In this document: positions 1 through 9,248 of the stretch, piece by piece
Numbering within the stretch: the first letter of the stretch is position 1
Layout of the letters: every line of letters starts with the position of its first letter
Notes under the pieces: generated by a model
Database searches by the model: none
Told to the model about the DNA's origin: nothing
What the model saw: only the letters and a program-made list of their open reading frames with translations
Assembly (NCBI RefSeq): GCF_008245045.1
Contig: NZ_CP043428.1
Span: 248,001 to 312,000, forward strand
Reading direction: 5' to 3'
Origin: Campylobacter volucris
GTDB lineage: Bacteria > Campylobacterota > Campylobacteria > Campylobacterales > Campylobacteraceae
DNA: 64,000 nt
Made by a program: the position numbers and the translations under genes

Positions 1-545
1 TAGTGTGGTTTATGATTTATAATAAAGCAAAAATGTATCTTAAAAAAGCAGGAAGTTTTATTTTGCTTGCTTCTTTGGTAATTTGGTTTGCAAGTAATTT
101 TCCAGCACAAAAAATAATCAACGAAGATGAAAACATACAAAAAGAATTACAAATTAAAAATAGCTATTTAGGGCAATTTGGTCAATTTATAGAGCCAGTG
201 TTTGCTCCGCTTGATTTTGATTGGAAACTTAGCGTTTCATTGGTTAGTGGTTTAGCAGCTAAGGAAGTGATGATTTCAACTATGGGAATTTTGTATTCTT
301 TAGGCGAAGAAGTAGATGAAACTAGTGCTAATTTAAAACAGATGATAAAACAAAATATCCCTTTTAGCACCGCTGTAGCTTTTATACTTTTTGTGATGGT
401 TTATAATCCTTGCTTTGCAGCAACTATAGTTTTTGCAAAAGAAGCCGGAGGTAAAAAATATGCTTTTTACCTTTTTATATTTACATGTTTGAGTGCTTAT
501 TTAATAGCTTTTATAGGTATAAATATCATAAAATTAATGAGTTGA
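1..545 (+). CDS. feoB: Ferrous iron transport protein B, C-terminal part
   Basis: This is the 3' end of a gene that begins before the window; the frame is open from base 1 to the TGA at 543-545. The roughly 180 visible residues contain hydrophobic segments near residues 17-33, 80-98, 120-140 and 153-175. They resemble the C-terminal membrane domain of FeoB, the GTP-driven Fe(II) importer of the inner membrane, including a VSGLAAKEVMISTMG stretch typical of the FeoB gate region. The GTPase domain lies outside the window, so the call rests on the membrane part alone. A short AT-rich gap separates it from acpP. Confidence 0.85.
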   Translation, partial: VWFMIYNKAKMYLKKAGSFILLASLVIWFASNFPAQKIINEDENIQKELQIKNSYLGQFGQFIEPVFAPLDFDWKLSVSLVSGLAAKEVMISTMGILYSLGEEVDETSANLKQMIKQNIPFSTAVAFILFVMVYNPCFAATIVFAKEAGGKKYAFYLFIFTCLSAYLIAFIGINIIKLMS

Positions 546-615
546 AATTAATTAAAAATTTAAATGTTTTTGTGAAAAATTTAATTTTTAAACAAAAAAT
601 TTAGATTTTTTATTG

Positions 616-621
616 TAAAAT
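616..621 (+). promoter_or_regulatory. Candidate -10 box for acpP-fabF-accA
   Basis: TAAAAT lies 32 bases before the acpP start in an AT-rich stretch with no clear -35, as is usual for Campylobacter sigma-70 promoters. It would drive the co-directional acpP-fabF-accA group. No transcript data were available. Confidence 0.4.
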
Positions 622-652
622 ACGCTTTATTTTTAAATTTTAGGAGATAAAA

Positions 653-886
653 ATGGCAACTTTTGATGATGTTAAAGCAGTTGTAGTAGAGCAATTAAGT
701 GTTGATGAAGATACAGTTAAAATGGAATCAAAAATTATTGAAGATTTAGGTGCTGATTCTTTAGATGTTGTTGAATTAGTAATGGCTTTAGAAGAAAAAT
801 TTGATGTAGAAATTCCAGATAGCGATGCAGAAAAACTTGTAAAAATAGAGGATGTTGTAAATTATATCGATAATCTTCAAAAATAA
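653..886 (+). CDS. acpP: Acyl carrier protein
   Basis: A 77-residue acidic protein of the normal ACP length. The motif [12 protein letters not shown] carries the serine (about residue 36) that receives 4'-phosphopantetheine. ACP is the soluble cytoplasmic carrier of acyl chains in type II fatty acid synthesis. The start has a strong ribosome binding site (TAGGAG). fabF follows after 27 bases and accA after that, so this looks like a fatty-acid synthesis operon. Confidence 0.97.
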   Translation: MATFDDVKAVVVEQLSVDEDTVKMESKIIEDLGADSLDVVELVMALEEKFDVEIPDSDAEKLVKIEDVVNYIDNLQK

Positions 887-913
887 TATTTTTTATAAAT
901 TTTTAAGGAGAAT

Positions 914-2131
914 ATGTTGAAACGCGTTGTAGTAACAGGTATAGGCATGATTAACGCTCTTGGTTTAGATAAAGATAGCTCATTTAAAGCTATTTGTGAA
1001 GGTAAAAGCGGCGTTGATAAAATTACCCTTTTTGATGTTTCTGATTTTCCGGTACAAATTGCAGCTGAAGTTAAAAATTTTGATCCTTTAAGCGTAAGTG
1101 ATGCAAAAGAAGTGAAAAAAATTGATCGTTTTATACAACTTGGTATTAAAGCTGCAAGAGAAGCTATGGAAGATGCCAAATTTGATGCAAATTTAAATAA
1201 AGAAGAATTTGGAGTAGTTTCAGCTGCTGGTATAGGTGGATTACCAAACATTGAAAAAAATTCTGTTATTTGTGCTGAGCGCGGTCCTCGTAAAATTTCT
1301 CCTTTTTTTATACCTTCAGCTTTAGTTAATATGCTTGGTGGGTTAGTATCTATTGAGCATGGATTGCAAGGTCCAAATATTTCTTGTGTTACAGCTTGTG
1401 CTGCTGGAACGCATGCCATAGGCGAAGCTTATAAAAGTATTGCTTTAGGTAATGCAGATAAAATGCTTGTTGTAGGAGCAGAAGCTGCGATTTGTGCTGT
1501 GGGTATAGGTGGGTTTGCTGCGATGAAAGCGCTTTCTACTAGAAATGATGATCCATCAAAAGCTTCAAGACCATTTGATAAAGAAAGAGATGGTTTTGTC
1601 ATGGGTGAGGGTGCTGGAGCTTTAGTTTTTGAAGAGTATGAAGCAGCTAAAAAACGCGGAGCTAAAATTTATGCTGAATTAGTTGGTTTTGGTGAAAGTG
1701 CTGATGCGCATCATATAACTTCTCCAACTTTAGAAGGTCCGTTGCGTGCTATGAAAAAAGCTTTAAAAATGGCTGGAAATTTGAAAGTAGATTATATTAA
1801 CGCACATGGAACTTCAACCCCTGTTAATGATAAAAATGAAACAGCGGCTATTAAAGAACTTTTTAAAGATCAAATTCCTCTTGTGAGTTCTACAAAAGGT
1901 CAAACAGGTCATTGTTTAGGTGCGGCTGGAGCTATAGAAGCAGTTATTTCACTAATGGCACTTGATCAAGACATCGTTCCTCCAACTATTAATCAAATCA
2001 TCCCTGATGAAAATTGTGATCTTGATTATGTTCCTAATGTTTCTAGAGAATGTAAGCTTGAAGTGGTAATGAGTAATTCTTTTGGTTTTGGTGGAACCAA
2101 TGGCTGTGTGATTTTTAAAAAAGTAGATTGA
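914..2131 (+). CDS. fabF: 3-oxoacyl-ACP synthase II
   Basis: At 405 residues this is a full-length beta-ketoacyl-ACP synthase II, which condenses malonyl-ACP with acyl-ACP during chain elongation. The nucleophile cysteine is in the [10 protein letters not shown] stretch (about residues 160-170). The two catalytic histidines lie in [11 protein letters not shown] and [12 protein letters not shown], and the C-terminal [10 protein letters not shown] motif is typical of the family. The start codon has an AGGAG site seven bases upstream. accA begins two bases after its stop, which suggests co-transcription and coupled translation. Confidence 0.97.
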   Translation: MLKRVVVTGIGMINALGLDKDSSFKAICEGKSGVDKITLFDVSDFPVQIAAEVKNFDPLSVSDAKEVKKIDRFIQLGIKAAREAMEDAKFDANLNKEEFGVVSAAGIGGLPNIEKNSVICAERGPRKISPFFIPSALVNMLGGLVSIEHGLQGPNISCVTACAAGTHAIGEAYKSIALGNADKMLVVGAEAAICAVGIGGFAAMKALSTRNDDPSKASRPFDKERDGFVMGEGAGALVFEEYEAAKKRGAKIYAELVGFGESADAHHITSPTLEGPLRAMKKALKMAGNLKVDYINAHGTSTPVNDKNETAAIKELFKDQIPLVSSTKGQTGHCLGAAGAIEAVISLMALDQDIVPPTINQIIPDENCDLDYVPNVSRECKLEVVMSNSFGFGGTNGCVIFKKVD

Positions 2132-2132
2132 T

Positions 2133-3068
2133 ATGTCATCGTATTTAGATTTTGAAAAACATATACAGCAAATTGATGAAGATTTAGCTAACGCTAAAAT
2201 AAAAGGTGATGTTGAAGCAGTTAAAATTTTAGAAAAAAATCTTGAGAAAGAAACGCAAAAAGTTTATAAAAATTTAAGCGATTATCAGCGTTTACAGCTC
2301 GCAAGACACCCTGATCGTCCTTATGCACTTGATTATATACAAGCTATTTTAACCGATGCTTATGAAATTCATGGTGATAGAGCTTTTAGAGATGATCCAG
2401 CTATTATCTGCTTTGCAGGGTATTTGGGTGGAAAAAAAGTTATAGTTATAGGCGAGCAAAAAGGAAGAGGCACAAAAGAAAAACTTCATAGAAATTTTGG
2501 TATGCCTCATCCTGAAGGCTATAGAAAAGCTTTAAGAGTAGCTAAAATGGCTGAAAAATTTGAAATTCCAGTAGTTTTTTTGGTAGATACCCCAGGTGCT
2601 TATCCAGGTGTTGGTGCTGAAGAAAGAGGACAAAGCGAAGCTATTGCTAGAAATTTATATGAACTTAGTAATCTAAAAACCATTAGTATAGCTATTGTTA
2701 TTGGCGAAGGTGGAAGCGGTGGAGCTTTGGCTATAGGAGTTGCTGACAAACTTGCTATGATGAAAAATTCAGTTTTTTCTGTGATTTCTCCAGAAGGTTG
2801 TGCTGCGATTTTATGGAATGATCCATCTAAAATAGAAGCTGCTACAAAGGCTATGAAGGTAACTGCAGATGATTTAAAAAATCAAGGTTTAATTGATGAT
2901 GTTATAGAAGAACCTATAAGCGGAGCTCATAGAGATAAAGAAAGTGCTATTAAAAATTTGAGTGATTATATCTTAAAAAGTATTGAAGAATTAGAAAAAT
3001 TTGACAAAAGAGAATTAGCTGCACTAAGAATGCAAAAGATTTTCAAATTAGGTGCTTTTTCAGAATAA
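2133..3068 (+). CDS. accA: Acetyl-CoA carboxylase carboxyltransferase alpha subunit
   Basis: A 311-residue AccA, one half of the carboxyltransferase that moves CO2 from biotin to acetyl-CoA to give malonyl-CoA. The family features are visible: an N-terminal helical part, [11 protein letters not shown], the oxyanion-hole region [12 protein letters not shown], and [10 protein letters not shown]. It starts one base after the fabF stop and ends the acpP-fabF-accA group. A hairpin follows at 3079-3102. Confidence 0.96.
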   Translation: MSSYLDFEKHIQQIDEDLANAKIKGDVEAVKILEKNLEKETQKVYKNLSDYQRLQLARHPDRPYALDYIQAILTDAYEIHGDRAFRDDPAIICFAGYLGGKKVIVIGEQKGRGTKEKLHRNFGMPHPEGYRKALRVAKMAEKFEIPVVFLVDTPGAYPGVGAEERGQSEAIARNLYELSNLKTISIAIVIGEGGSGGALAIGVADKLAMMKNSVFSVISPEGCAAILWNDPSKIEAATKAMKVTADDLKNQGLIDDVIEEPISGAHRDKESAIKNLSDYILKSIEELEKFDKRELAALRMQKIFKLGAFSE

Positions 3069-3078
3069 TCTTAAATTT

Positions 3079-3102
3079 CAACTTTTTTTAAAAAAAAAGT
3101 TG
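3079..3102 (+). terminator. AT-rich hairpin after accA
   Basis: An 11-base inverted repeat (CAACTTTTTTT / AAAAAAAGTTG) with a two-base loop lies just after accA. It has very little GC and directly abuts the -10 box of tRNA-Phe, so it is only a weak terminator candidate. Confidence 0.35.
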
Positions 3103-3108
3103 TATAAT
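3103..3108 (+). promoter_or_regulatory. -10 box for tRNA-Phe
   Basis: A perfect TATAAT lies 22 bases before the mature 5' end of the tRNA, a normal distance for a tRNA promoter with a short leader. Confidence 0.6.
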
Positions 3109-3124
3109 TATAACTTCAATTTTT

Positions 3125-3200
3125 GGTTGGATAGCTCAGTCGGTAGAGCAGCAGACTGAAAATCTGCGTGTCGGCAGTTCGATTCTGCCTCTAACCACCA
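3125..3200 (+). tRNA. tRNA-Phe (GAA)
   Basis: A complete cloverleaf. The acceptor arms are GGTTGGA and TCTAACC with one G-T wobble. The D-loop is AGCTCAGTCGGTAGAGC. The anticodon stem GCAGA/TCTGC encloses loop CTGAAAA with anticodon GAA (phenylalanine). The T arm contains GGCAGTTCGATTCTGCC. The 3' CCA is encoded at 3198-3200. The last ten bases overlap the stop end of the convergent DUF455 gene. Confidence 0.97.
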
Positions 3201-3988
3201 TTATAAAAATTTTCCATTTCATCTAATTCTTCTTGTTGAAATCCAGCTTTGATTCTAGCTTCTTTATTATATTTTTTTCCTAAAAGATTGAATTCTTTAA
3301 AGTTTTTACATAAATTGATGTATTTTTCATTTTTTTCTTTTGCATAATTCCACCAAATATCACCTTTGCTTACATGTTTTATTTCATCATCAAGAATTAT
3401 TTTAAATATTTCATTAAATAGAGTTTTTATAGGATGATTAGTTGAGTTTAATTTTTTTAATACAAAAGGATTTGCATCAAGTCCTTTTGCTTCTAATCCT
3501 CTATGCACTATACCCATTCTATGAGCTAGATTGTCTTTGGTTAAAAATAAAGCTTGTTCGAGATTATCATGAGCATCAAAATCTCCATATTTAAAACCTA
3601 ATTCATTTAAAACATTTTCTAATAACAAAAAATGTTTTATTTCCTCATCTGCAACTTCAAGCCAATCTTGATAAAATTTGAAAGGTAAATTTTTAAAACG
3701 ATAACTTGCATCTAAGGCTAAATTGATAGCACTGTATTCTATATGAGCAACAGAATGAAGTATTTTTGCTAGTGCGGCTGGGCTATTTGCTTGTTTGGGT
3801 CTTCTTATTCTAGTAGGATGGAGTATATTTACTTGAGAATTTTTTCTAATGATTGCTTGATGATCGTGATTAAATTCACATAGGTTTAGTTTAAAATTTT
3901 CATAGAAGTTTTTAAATTTATCAATTTTTATTTGAGTATTTTTTTCATATAAAATTTCTTCTAAAGTTGTGAAAAAATTTATTTTCAT
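3191..3988 (-). CDS. DUF455 family ferritin-like protein
   Basis: A 265-residue protein resembling the DUF455 family, whose members have a ferritin-like four-helix fold that can bind a di-metal centre. Glu and His residues fit such ligands: HSVAHIEYSAINLALD (about residues 88-103), EVADEEIKHFLLLENVL, HRMGIVHRGLEAKGLD, and ILDDEIKHVSKGD. The physiological role is unknown. The start has an AGGG-type site (minus strand) and faces away from kpsM. Its stop codon lies inside the 3' end of tRNA-Phe. Confidence 0.85.
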   Translation of the reverse strand: MKINFFTTLEEILYEKNTQIKIDKFKNFYENFKLNLCEFNHDHQAIIRKNSQVNILHPTRIRRPKQANSPAALAKILHSVAHIEYSAINLALDASYRFKNLPFKFYQDWLEVADEEIKHFLLLENVLNELGFKYGDFDAHDNLEQALFLTKDNLAHRMGIVHRGLEAKGLDANPFVLKKLNSTNHPIKTLFNEIFKIILDDEIKHVSKGDIWWNYAKEKNEKYINLCKNFKEFNLLGKKYNKEARIKAGFQQEELDEMENFYNGG

Positions 3989-4024
3989 TTTTTGCCCTAT
4001 TAAATGTTATATAAGAATAAAAAG

Positions 4025-4030
4025 TATAAT
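4025..4030 (+). promoter_or_regulatory. Candidate promoter of the capsule export operon
   Basis: TATAAT lies 37 bases before the kpsM start, in the gap between divergent DUF455 and kpsM genes. It is the only good -10 sequence ahead of kpsMTEDF, so it is the likely main promoter for the first part of the locus. Confidence 0.55.
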
Positions 4031-4066
4031 ATAAAAATTTTGAAAATTTATCAAAGGCAATAAAAT

Positions 4067-4849
4067 ATGATCGATGTCATTCATGCTCTTTTTTTTAGAG
4101 AGCTAAAGACTAGATTTGGTGTTAATAAGCATTTAGGCTATTTTTGGGTTGTCGGTGAACCTTTGTTGATATTATTAGTAATACTTTTTATAGTAACAGC
4201 TATTAGAGAATTTCACCATCAAATCATGCCAGCTAATATACCTATTTTTATGTTTTTAGCAGTGGGTATTATCCCATTTTTTATGTTTAGAAGTACAATC
4301 AATCAAATCATTACAGGTATAAGTTCAAATTTAACATTATTTGCTTATAAACCTGTAAGACCTATTCATGTTTTTATTGCTAGGGCTTTGCTTGAATTTT
4401 GTATTTATTTTACTATTTTTATAGTTGTGATGTTTATAGCAGGATGGTTTTTGCATTTAGATGTATTACCAAAGCACATTTTAGAGGTTTTGATTTTATT
4501 TTTTTTATTATTGTTGTTTGGGTTTTCTTTAGGTATATGTTTTGCTATAGCTGGACATTTTGTAGAACCTTTAAAAATATTTTTAACTTATTTTAGTATA
4601 GTATTTTATTGGACTTCTGGAGTTATTTTCCCTACTTTTTTAACTCCTAGGAATATTTTAGATTTACTTTATTATAATCCACTTTTACATATCTTTGAAC
4701 TTTTAAAATACAATTTTTTTGATGATTATCCTCTGATGGATGATTATAATTATATATATCCTGTATTATGTATTTGTGTAGTTTTATTTGTAGCCTTATT
4801 TATATATTATTATAATAGACAAGCTCTTATTGCGGTAAGAAAAACATGA
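4067..4849 (+). CDS. kpsM: Capsule ABC transporter permease KpsM
   Basis: A 260-residue ABC-2 type membrane protein with about six hydrophobic segments, near residues 29-47, 60-78, 105-130, 138-165, 172-190 and 228-248. This is the KpsM layout. It is the inner-membrane channel through which lipid-linked capsule polysaccharide is moved, powered by KpsT. kpsT starts inside its last codons (overlap of four bases), and kpsE, kpsD and kpsF follow. In C. jejuni these export genes also sit together, at one end of the capsule locus. Confidence 0.95.
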   Translation: MIDVIHALFFRELKTRFGVNKHLGYFWVVGEPLLILLVILFIVTAIREFHHQIMPANIPIFMFLAVGIIPFFMFRSTINQIITGISSNLTLFAYKPVRPIHVFIARALLEFCIYFTIFIVVMFIAGWFLHLDVLPKHILEVLILFFLLLLFGFSLGICFAIAGHFVEPLKIFLTYFSIVFYWTSGVIFPTFLTPRNILDLLYYNPLLHIFELLKYNFFDDYPLMDDYNYIYPVLCICVVLFVALFIYYYNRQALIAVRKT

Positions 4850-5514
4850 TAAAACTTATAAATTTAACAAAATCGTATCCATTGACCAATGGAAGACATT
4901 ATGTTTTTAAAGATTTAACTTTTGAATTTCCAGAAAATTGTAGTATAGGTCTAATGGGTAGAAATGGTGCTGGAAAATCTACTTTGATGAGATTGTTAAG
5001 TGGCTCAGAATTGCCAGATCGTGGAAAAATAGTAACTAATAAAAAACTTTCTTGGCCTTTGGGTTTAGCTGGAGCTTTTCAGCATCGATTATCAGCTAGA
5101 GATAATGTAAAATTTGTGGCTAGAGTGTATGGTTATAAAGGTGAAGAATTAGAAAAAAAAATCCAATTTGTAGAAGATTTTGCAGAACTTGGTAAATTCT
5201 TTAACGAGCCAATGAATACTTACTCATCTGGTATGAGTGCTAGAATAGGCTTTGGTTTGAGTATGGCTTTTGATTTTGATTATTATCTAATAGATGAAGC
5301 AGGAGCTGTTGGAGATCCAAATTTTAGAGAAAAAAGTGTAAAGTTATATAAAGAAAAATTAAGTAGGTCAAAAGTTATTATGGTTTCGCATGATGTAGCT
5401 GAAATTAAACAATGGTGTGATAAAATTATATTCATGCAAGATGGAAAAGCTACTATATATGATGATGTGGATGAAGGTATAGCTGTATATCAAGGAAAAA
5501 TCAATGCAAAATAA
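4846..5514 (+). CDS. kpsT: Capsule ABC transporter ATP-binding protein KpsT
   Basis: A 222-residue ATPase with Walker A GRNGAGKSTLMRLL (about residues 39-52), signature YSSGMSARIGFG, Walker B FDYYLIDEAGAVGD and the switch histidine in VMVSHDVAE. It energises KpsM for capsule export on the cytoplasmic face. It overlaps kpsM by four bases and kpsE by eleven, which indicates tight translational coupling. Confidence 0.96.
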   Translation: MIKLINLTKSYPLTNGRHYVFKDLTFEFPENCSIGLMGRNGAGKSTLMRLLSGSELPDRGKIVTNKKLSWPLGLAGAFQHRLSARDNVKFVARVYGYKGEELEKKIQFVEDFAELGKFFNEPMNTYSSGMSARIGFGLSMAFDFDYYLIDEAGAVGDPNFREKSVKLYKEKLSRSKVIMVSHDVAEIKQWCDKIIFMQDGKATIYDDVDEGIAVYQGKINAK

Positions 5515-6619
5515 AATACTAAAAAAAATTCGAAATTCAAAAATTTTAAATTCATTCAAAATAGTATTAATTTTGACAGCATTTGTAGTATTTTACTATG
5601 TTTTTATAGCGGCAAATCGTTATGTAAGTGAGAGTGTTTTAAGTATAAGATCAACTACTGGCAATAATATTGCTATAACAGGACTTGCATCCTTGCTTAC
5701 AAATAATTCTTTTTCAAGTGATGATATAAGTTATTTAAAATCTTATATTTATTCTTTGGATATGCTAAATATTTTAGAAGAGAAAATTAAAATTCGTGAG
5801 CTTTATCAAAAACAAAAATTGGATATTTTTTATAGTATTTCTGATTCTGCTAATCAAGAAGCGTTTTTAAAATACTATAAAAATCGTGTTAAAATTGTCC
5901 AAGAAAACTCAGCAAATGGTCTTTTAAGAGTAGAAGTAGAAGGTTTTAGTGCTAAAGATGCTCATTTGATTGCTACTACTATAGTAAAAGAAAGTGAAAG
6001 GTTTATCAATGAAATTTCACATAAAGCAGCAAGAGAACAAATGGCCTTTGCTGAAAATGAACTTTTGCAATTTAAACAAAGATTTCAAAAAGCAAAAGAT
6101 GATTTATTGGTGTTTCAAAATAAATATGGAGTGTTTGATCCGCTAAAACAATCAGAAGGTATTTTAAAACTTGTAGGAGAGCTTGAAGCAAAAGTAGCGG
6201 CAAAAGAAGCTGAGCTTTTAATGATGCAAAGTTATATTAATGATAATGCTCCACAAATCATCACTATAAAATCAGAAATCAATGCTTTAAAAAAACAACT
6301 TCAAAGAGAAAAGGCTAAAATTACTTCATCAAAATCTTCTCAAAAACTTAACGATCTAGCTGCTAAATTCCAAGATCTTACCATAGAAGTAGGTTTTGCA
6401 GAGAGTGCTTATACTACAGCTTTAAAAGCTTATGAGAGTGCTAGAATTGAAGCTTTAAGAAAGATAAAACAAGTAGTAGTTATACAAAGTCCAAGTTTGC
6501 CTCAAAGTGCAAAATATCCTGAAATTTTATATAATATACTTACAGCTTTTATGATTTTATCTTTGATATATGGAATTATTAAATTTATTAAAATGATTAT
6601 TGAGGAGCATAGATACTAA
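5504..6619 (+). CDS. kpsE: Capsule export inner-membrane protein KpsE (polysaccharide co-polymerase family)
   Basis: A 371-residue protein with a membrane segment near residues 19-36, a long periplasmic part rich in coiled coil (about residues 165-290), a PSLPQSAKYPEILYN motif and a second membrane segment near residues 343-362. This is the KpsE/Wzz-like topology. Members bridge the KpsMT transporter to the outer-membrane channel KpsD. The stop is followed at once by kpsD. Confidence 0.94.
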   Translation: MQNKILKKIRNSKILNSFKIVLILTAFVVFYYVFIAANRYVSESVLSIRSTTGNNIAITGLASLLTNNSFSSDDISYLKSYIYSLDMLNILEEKIKIRELYQKQKLDIFYSISDSANQEAFLKYYKNRVKIVQENSANGLLRVEVEGFSAKDAHLIATTIVKESERFINEISHKAAREQMAFAENELLQFKQRFQKAKDDLLVFQNKYGVFDPLKQSEGILKLVGELEAKVAAKEAELLMMQSYINDNAPQIITIKSEINALKKQLQREKAKITSSKSSQKLNDLAAKFQDLTIEVGFAESAYTTALKAYESARIEALRKIKQVVVIQSPSLPQSAKYPEILYNILTAFMILSLIYGIIKFIKMIIEEHRY

Positions 6620-8283
6620 TGAAAAAAATATTTTTATTATTAATTTTACCATTACTAATTTTTGGTGCAGTAGATGTTTCTCAAATAGCAAAAATTCAAA
6701 ATGAACCATTTATGCCTACTATGGATACACAGATTGCAAAATATGATTACAACCAAAGTGATTTTAATCAAACTCAAAGTCTTACTCCTACGGTAAAAGT
6801 TTTTGGCTCTCATTTATTTAATGGTAATTTTACCCAATTTACTCAACATGTTTACAACCCTGATTATAGATTGACAGTTGGAGATAGGATTAATATTAAA
6901 ATTTGGGGAGCTGTAGAATTTATACAAACTTTGACTGTGGATTCTCAAGGAAATATTTTCATACCAAAGGTTGGAGCGATTAATCTTTTAGGGGTTAAAA
7001 ATAGTGCCTTAGTGAGCGTTATTTCAAAGGCTATTGGTAAAATTTATAAAAGCAATGTTTATGTTTATGCTGATATGGATATTTATCAAAATGTTTCAGT
7101 GTTTGTGACAGGAAATGTTAATCAACCAGGATTATATCAAGGACTTAGCTCTGATTCTATCATCCAATACCTTGATAAAGCTAAAGGTATAAATTTAGAA
7201 TATGGAAGTTTTAGAGATATTGAAATTTTAAGAGATAACAAAGTCATAAAAAAAGTTGATTTATATGATTTTTTGCTTAAAGGTGAGCTAGAGCTTTTTC
7301 CATTTAGAATGGGTGATGTGATTTTAGTTGGTAGCGTGAAAGATTATGTTTTTGTTAAAGGTGATGTGCAAAAGCCTTTTAGATTTGAATTAAGTGATGA
7401 TATAAAAACTTTATTAGATATAGCAAATATTTCAGGTGCTAAGCCTATAGTAACCAATGCAGTAGTAAAAAGCTATAGAGCAAATCATCATCTACAAGTA
7501 GATGCATATACTAAAAAAGAATTTTTAGATGTGATATTACATGCTGGAGATGAGATAGAATTTAGACCTGATTATACAGCGCAAAATATCAATATACAAA
7601 TAGAAGGTGAGCATAATGGTTTGCATTCTATAGTGGTAAAAAAAGGCACTACTTTAGAAGATGTAGCACAAATGATTATTGCAAATCCACAATCAAATAT
7701 GCAAGCTTTGCAAATTTTTAGAAAAAGTGTCGCAGCTACTCAAAAACAGCTTATCAATGCTCAGCTTAAAGAACTTGAAACACTAGCTTTAACAAGCTCT
7801 TCGGTAAATGCTGAACAAGCTAGTATAAGAGCTACTCAAGCTAAGACGATTTTAGACTTTATAGAGCGTGCAAAGCAAGTACAGCCAAAAGGACAAATTG
7901 TTGTGGATAGTCCAAAAGCCTATAAAGCTGTGGTTTTAGAAGAAGGCGATGTGGTAAATGTACCAAGTAAAAACAATATCGTTTTAGTTCAAGGTGAAGT
8001 ATCTATACCAGGAGCTTTTGTATATATAAATAGAGAAAATTTAAGGTATTATATCAATTTAGCTGGTGGATACAGCGATAGAGCTGATACTTCAAGAATT
8101 TTAGTCATTAATGCCAATGGTAAAGCAACTAAATATAGTAGCAGCAGTTCAGCAGATATCAAAGCAGGAGATTCTATACTAGTTTTACCAAAAGTAGATA
8201 GTCAAAATTTACAAATTTTTAGCATGCTAACGCAAATTTTATATCAAATAGCAGTAGCAACTAATGTTATACTTAAAATATAA
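6619..8283 (+). CDS. kpsD: Capsule export outer-membrane/periplasmic protein KpsD
   Basis: A 554-residue protein with a cleavable signal peptide in the first 17 residues (KKIFLLLILPLLIFG-A). An export domain begins around residue 85 (YRLTVGDRINIKIWG), and repeated SLBB-like segments contain VFVTGNVNQPGLYQG and VLVQGEVSIPGAFVY. This is the KpsD architecture, the outer-membrane polysaccharide channel that works with KpsE. Length and position match C. jejuni KpsD. Confidence 0.95.
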   Translation: MKKIFLLLILPLLIFGAVDVSQIAKIQNEPFMPTMDTQIAKYDYNQSDFNQTQSLTPTVKVFGSHLFNGNFTQFTQHVYNPDYRLTVGDRINIKIWGAVEFIQTLTVDSQGNIFIPKVGAINLLGVKNSALVSVISKAIGKIYKSNVYVYADMDIYQNVSVFVTGNVNQPGLYQGLSSDSIIQYLDKAKGINLEYGSFRDIEILRDNKVIKKVDLYDFLLKGELELFPFRMGDVILVGSVKDYVFVKGDVQKPFRFELSDDIKTLLDIANISGAKPIVTNAVVKSYRANHHLQVDAYTKKEFLDVILHAGDEIEFRPDYTAQNINIQIEGEHNGLHSIVVKKGTTLEDVAQMIIANPQSNMQALQIFRKSVAATQKQLINAQLKELETLALTSSSVNAEQASIRATQAKTILDFIERAKQVQPKGQIVVDSPKAYKAVVLEEGDVVNVPSKNNIVLVQGEVSIPGAFVYINRENLRYYINLAGGYSDRADTSRILVINANGKATKYSSSSSADIKAGDSILVLPKVDSQNLQIFSMLTQILYQIAVATNVILKI

Positions 8284-8291
8284 GGTAAATT

Positions 8292-9248
8292 ATGAGCAAA
8301 ATAGATAGTATTAAAATAGCCAAAGAAGTATTTGAGATAGAATCAAAAGCTATTTTAGATTTAATTCATAATTTAAATGAAGATTTTAACAAAAGCATAA
8401 GCTTGATACTTTCTATCAAAGGAAGATGTATAATAAGCGGCATGGGTAAATCAGGTCATATAGGCGCTAAAATAGCTGCTACCTTAGCAAGCACTGGAAC
8501 TCCTAGTTTTTTTGTCCATCCTGGTGAAGCTTTGCATGGTGATTTAGGTATGATCACAAATGATGATGTGGTTTTAGCCATTTCAAATTCTGGAGACACA
8601 GAAGAACTTTTAAAAATAATACCAGTTATTAAAAAAAGAAAAATTCCACTAATTGTTATGAGTGGGAGAAAAAATTCTACATTAGCAAAACAAGCTGATG
8701 TATTTTTAGATATAAGCGTTGAAAAAGAAGCTTGTCCATTGCAGCTTGCTCCAATGTCTTCAACTACTGCTACTTTAGTGATGGGAGATGCATTAGCTGC
8801 TGCTTTGATGAAAGCTAGAAATTTTAAACCTGATGATTTTGCTTTATTTCATCCTGGCGGAAGTTTAGGTAAAAAACTTTTAACTAAGGTTGAGGACTTG
8901 ATGGTAAAAGAAAATTTGCCAATAGTAAGTTTAAATACAAATTTTAGTGATTTGATAGATGTGATGACTAGTGGAAAATTAGGTCTTTGTATAGTTTTAG
9001 AAAATGAAAAATTAGTGGGTATTATAACAGATGGAGATCTAAGAAGAGCTTTAAAATCCAATGATAAACCAAGATTTGATTTTAAAGCAAGTGAAATAAT
9101 GAGTGCTAATCCTAAAGTAATAGATGCAAAAGCTATGGCTAGTGAGGCAGAAGAACTTATGCTAAAACATAAAATAAAAGAAATAGTAGTAAGTGAAAAT
9201 GACAAGATAGTAGGCATTATACAGCTTTATGCGATAGGAAATGTGTGA
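8292..9248 (+). CDS. kpsF: Arabinose-5-phosphate isomerase KpsF
   Basis: A 318-residue protein with a SIS sugar-phosphate isomerase domain (about residues 35-170; motifs GMGKSGHIGAKIAATLASTG and SNSGDTEELL) and two CBS repeats in the C-terminal half. KpsF/KdsD enzymes convert ribulose-5-phosphate to arabinose-5-phosphate for Kdo synthesis, and Kdo forms the linker of group 2 capsules. The gene starts eight bases after kpsD. The last codons overlap the GTG start of the next glycosyltransferase. Confidence 0.93.
   Translation: MSKIDSIKIAKEVFEIESKAILDLIHNLNEDFNKSISLILSIKGRCIISGMGKSGHIGAKIAATLASTGTPSFFVHPGEALHGDLGMITNDDVVLAISNSGDTEELLKIIPVIKKRKIPLIVMSGRKNSTLAKQADVFLDISVEKEACPLQLAPMSSTTATLVMGDALAAALMKARNFKPDDFALFHPGGSLGKKLLTKVEDLMVKENLPIVSLNTNFSDLIDVMTSGKLGLCIVLENEKLVGIITDGDLRRALKSNDKPRFDFKASEIMSANPKVIDAKAMASEAEELMLKHKIKEIVVSENDKIVGIIQLYAIGNV

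Noticed and set aside
877-1419. 180-residue minus-strand frame over fabF
   Set aside because: It lies wholly antisense to a well-supported fabF and has low-complexity composition; a shadow frame.
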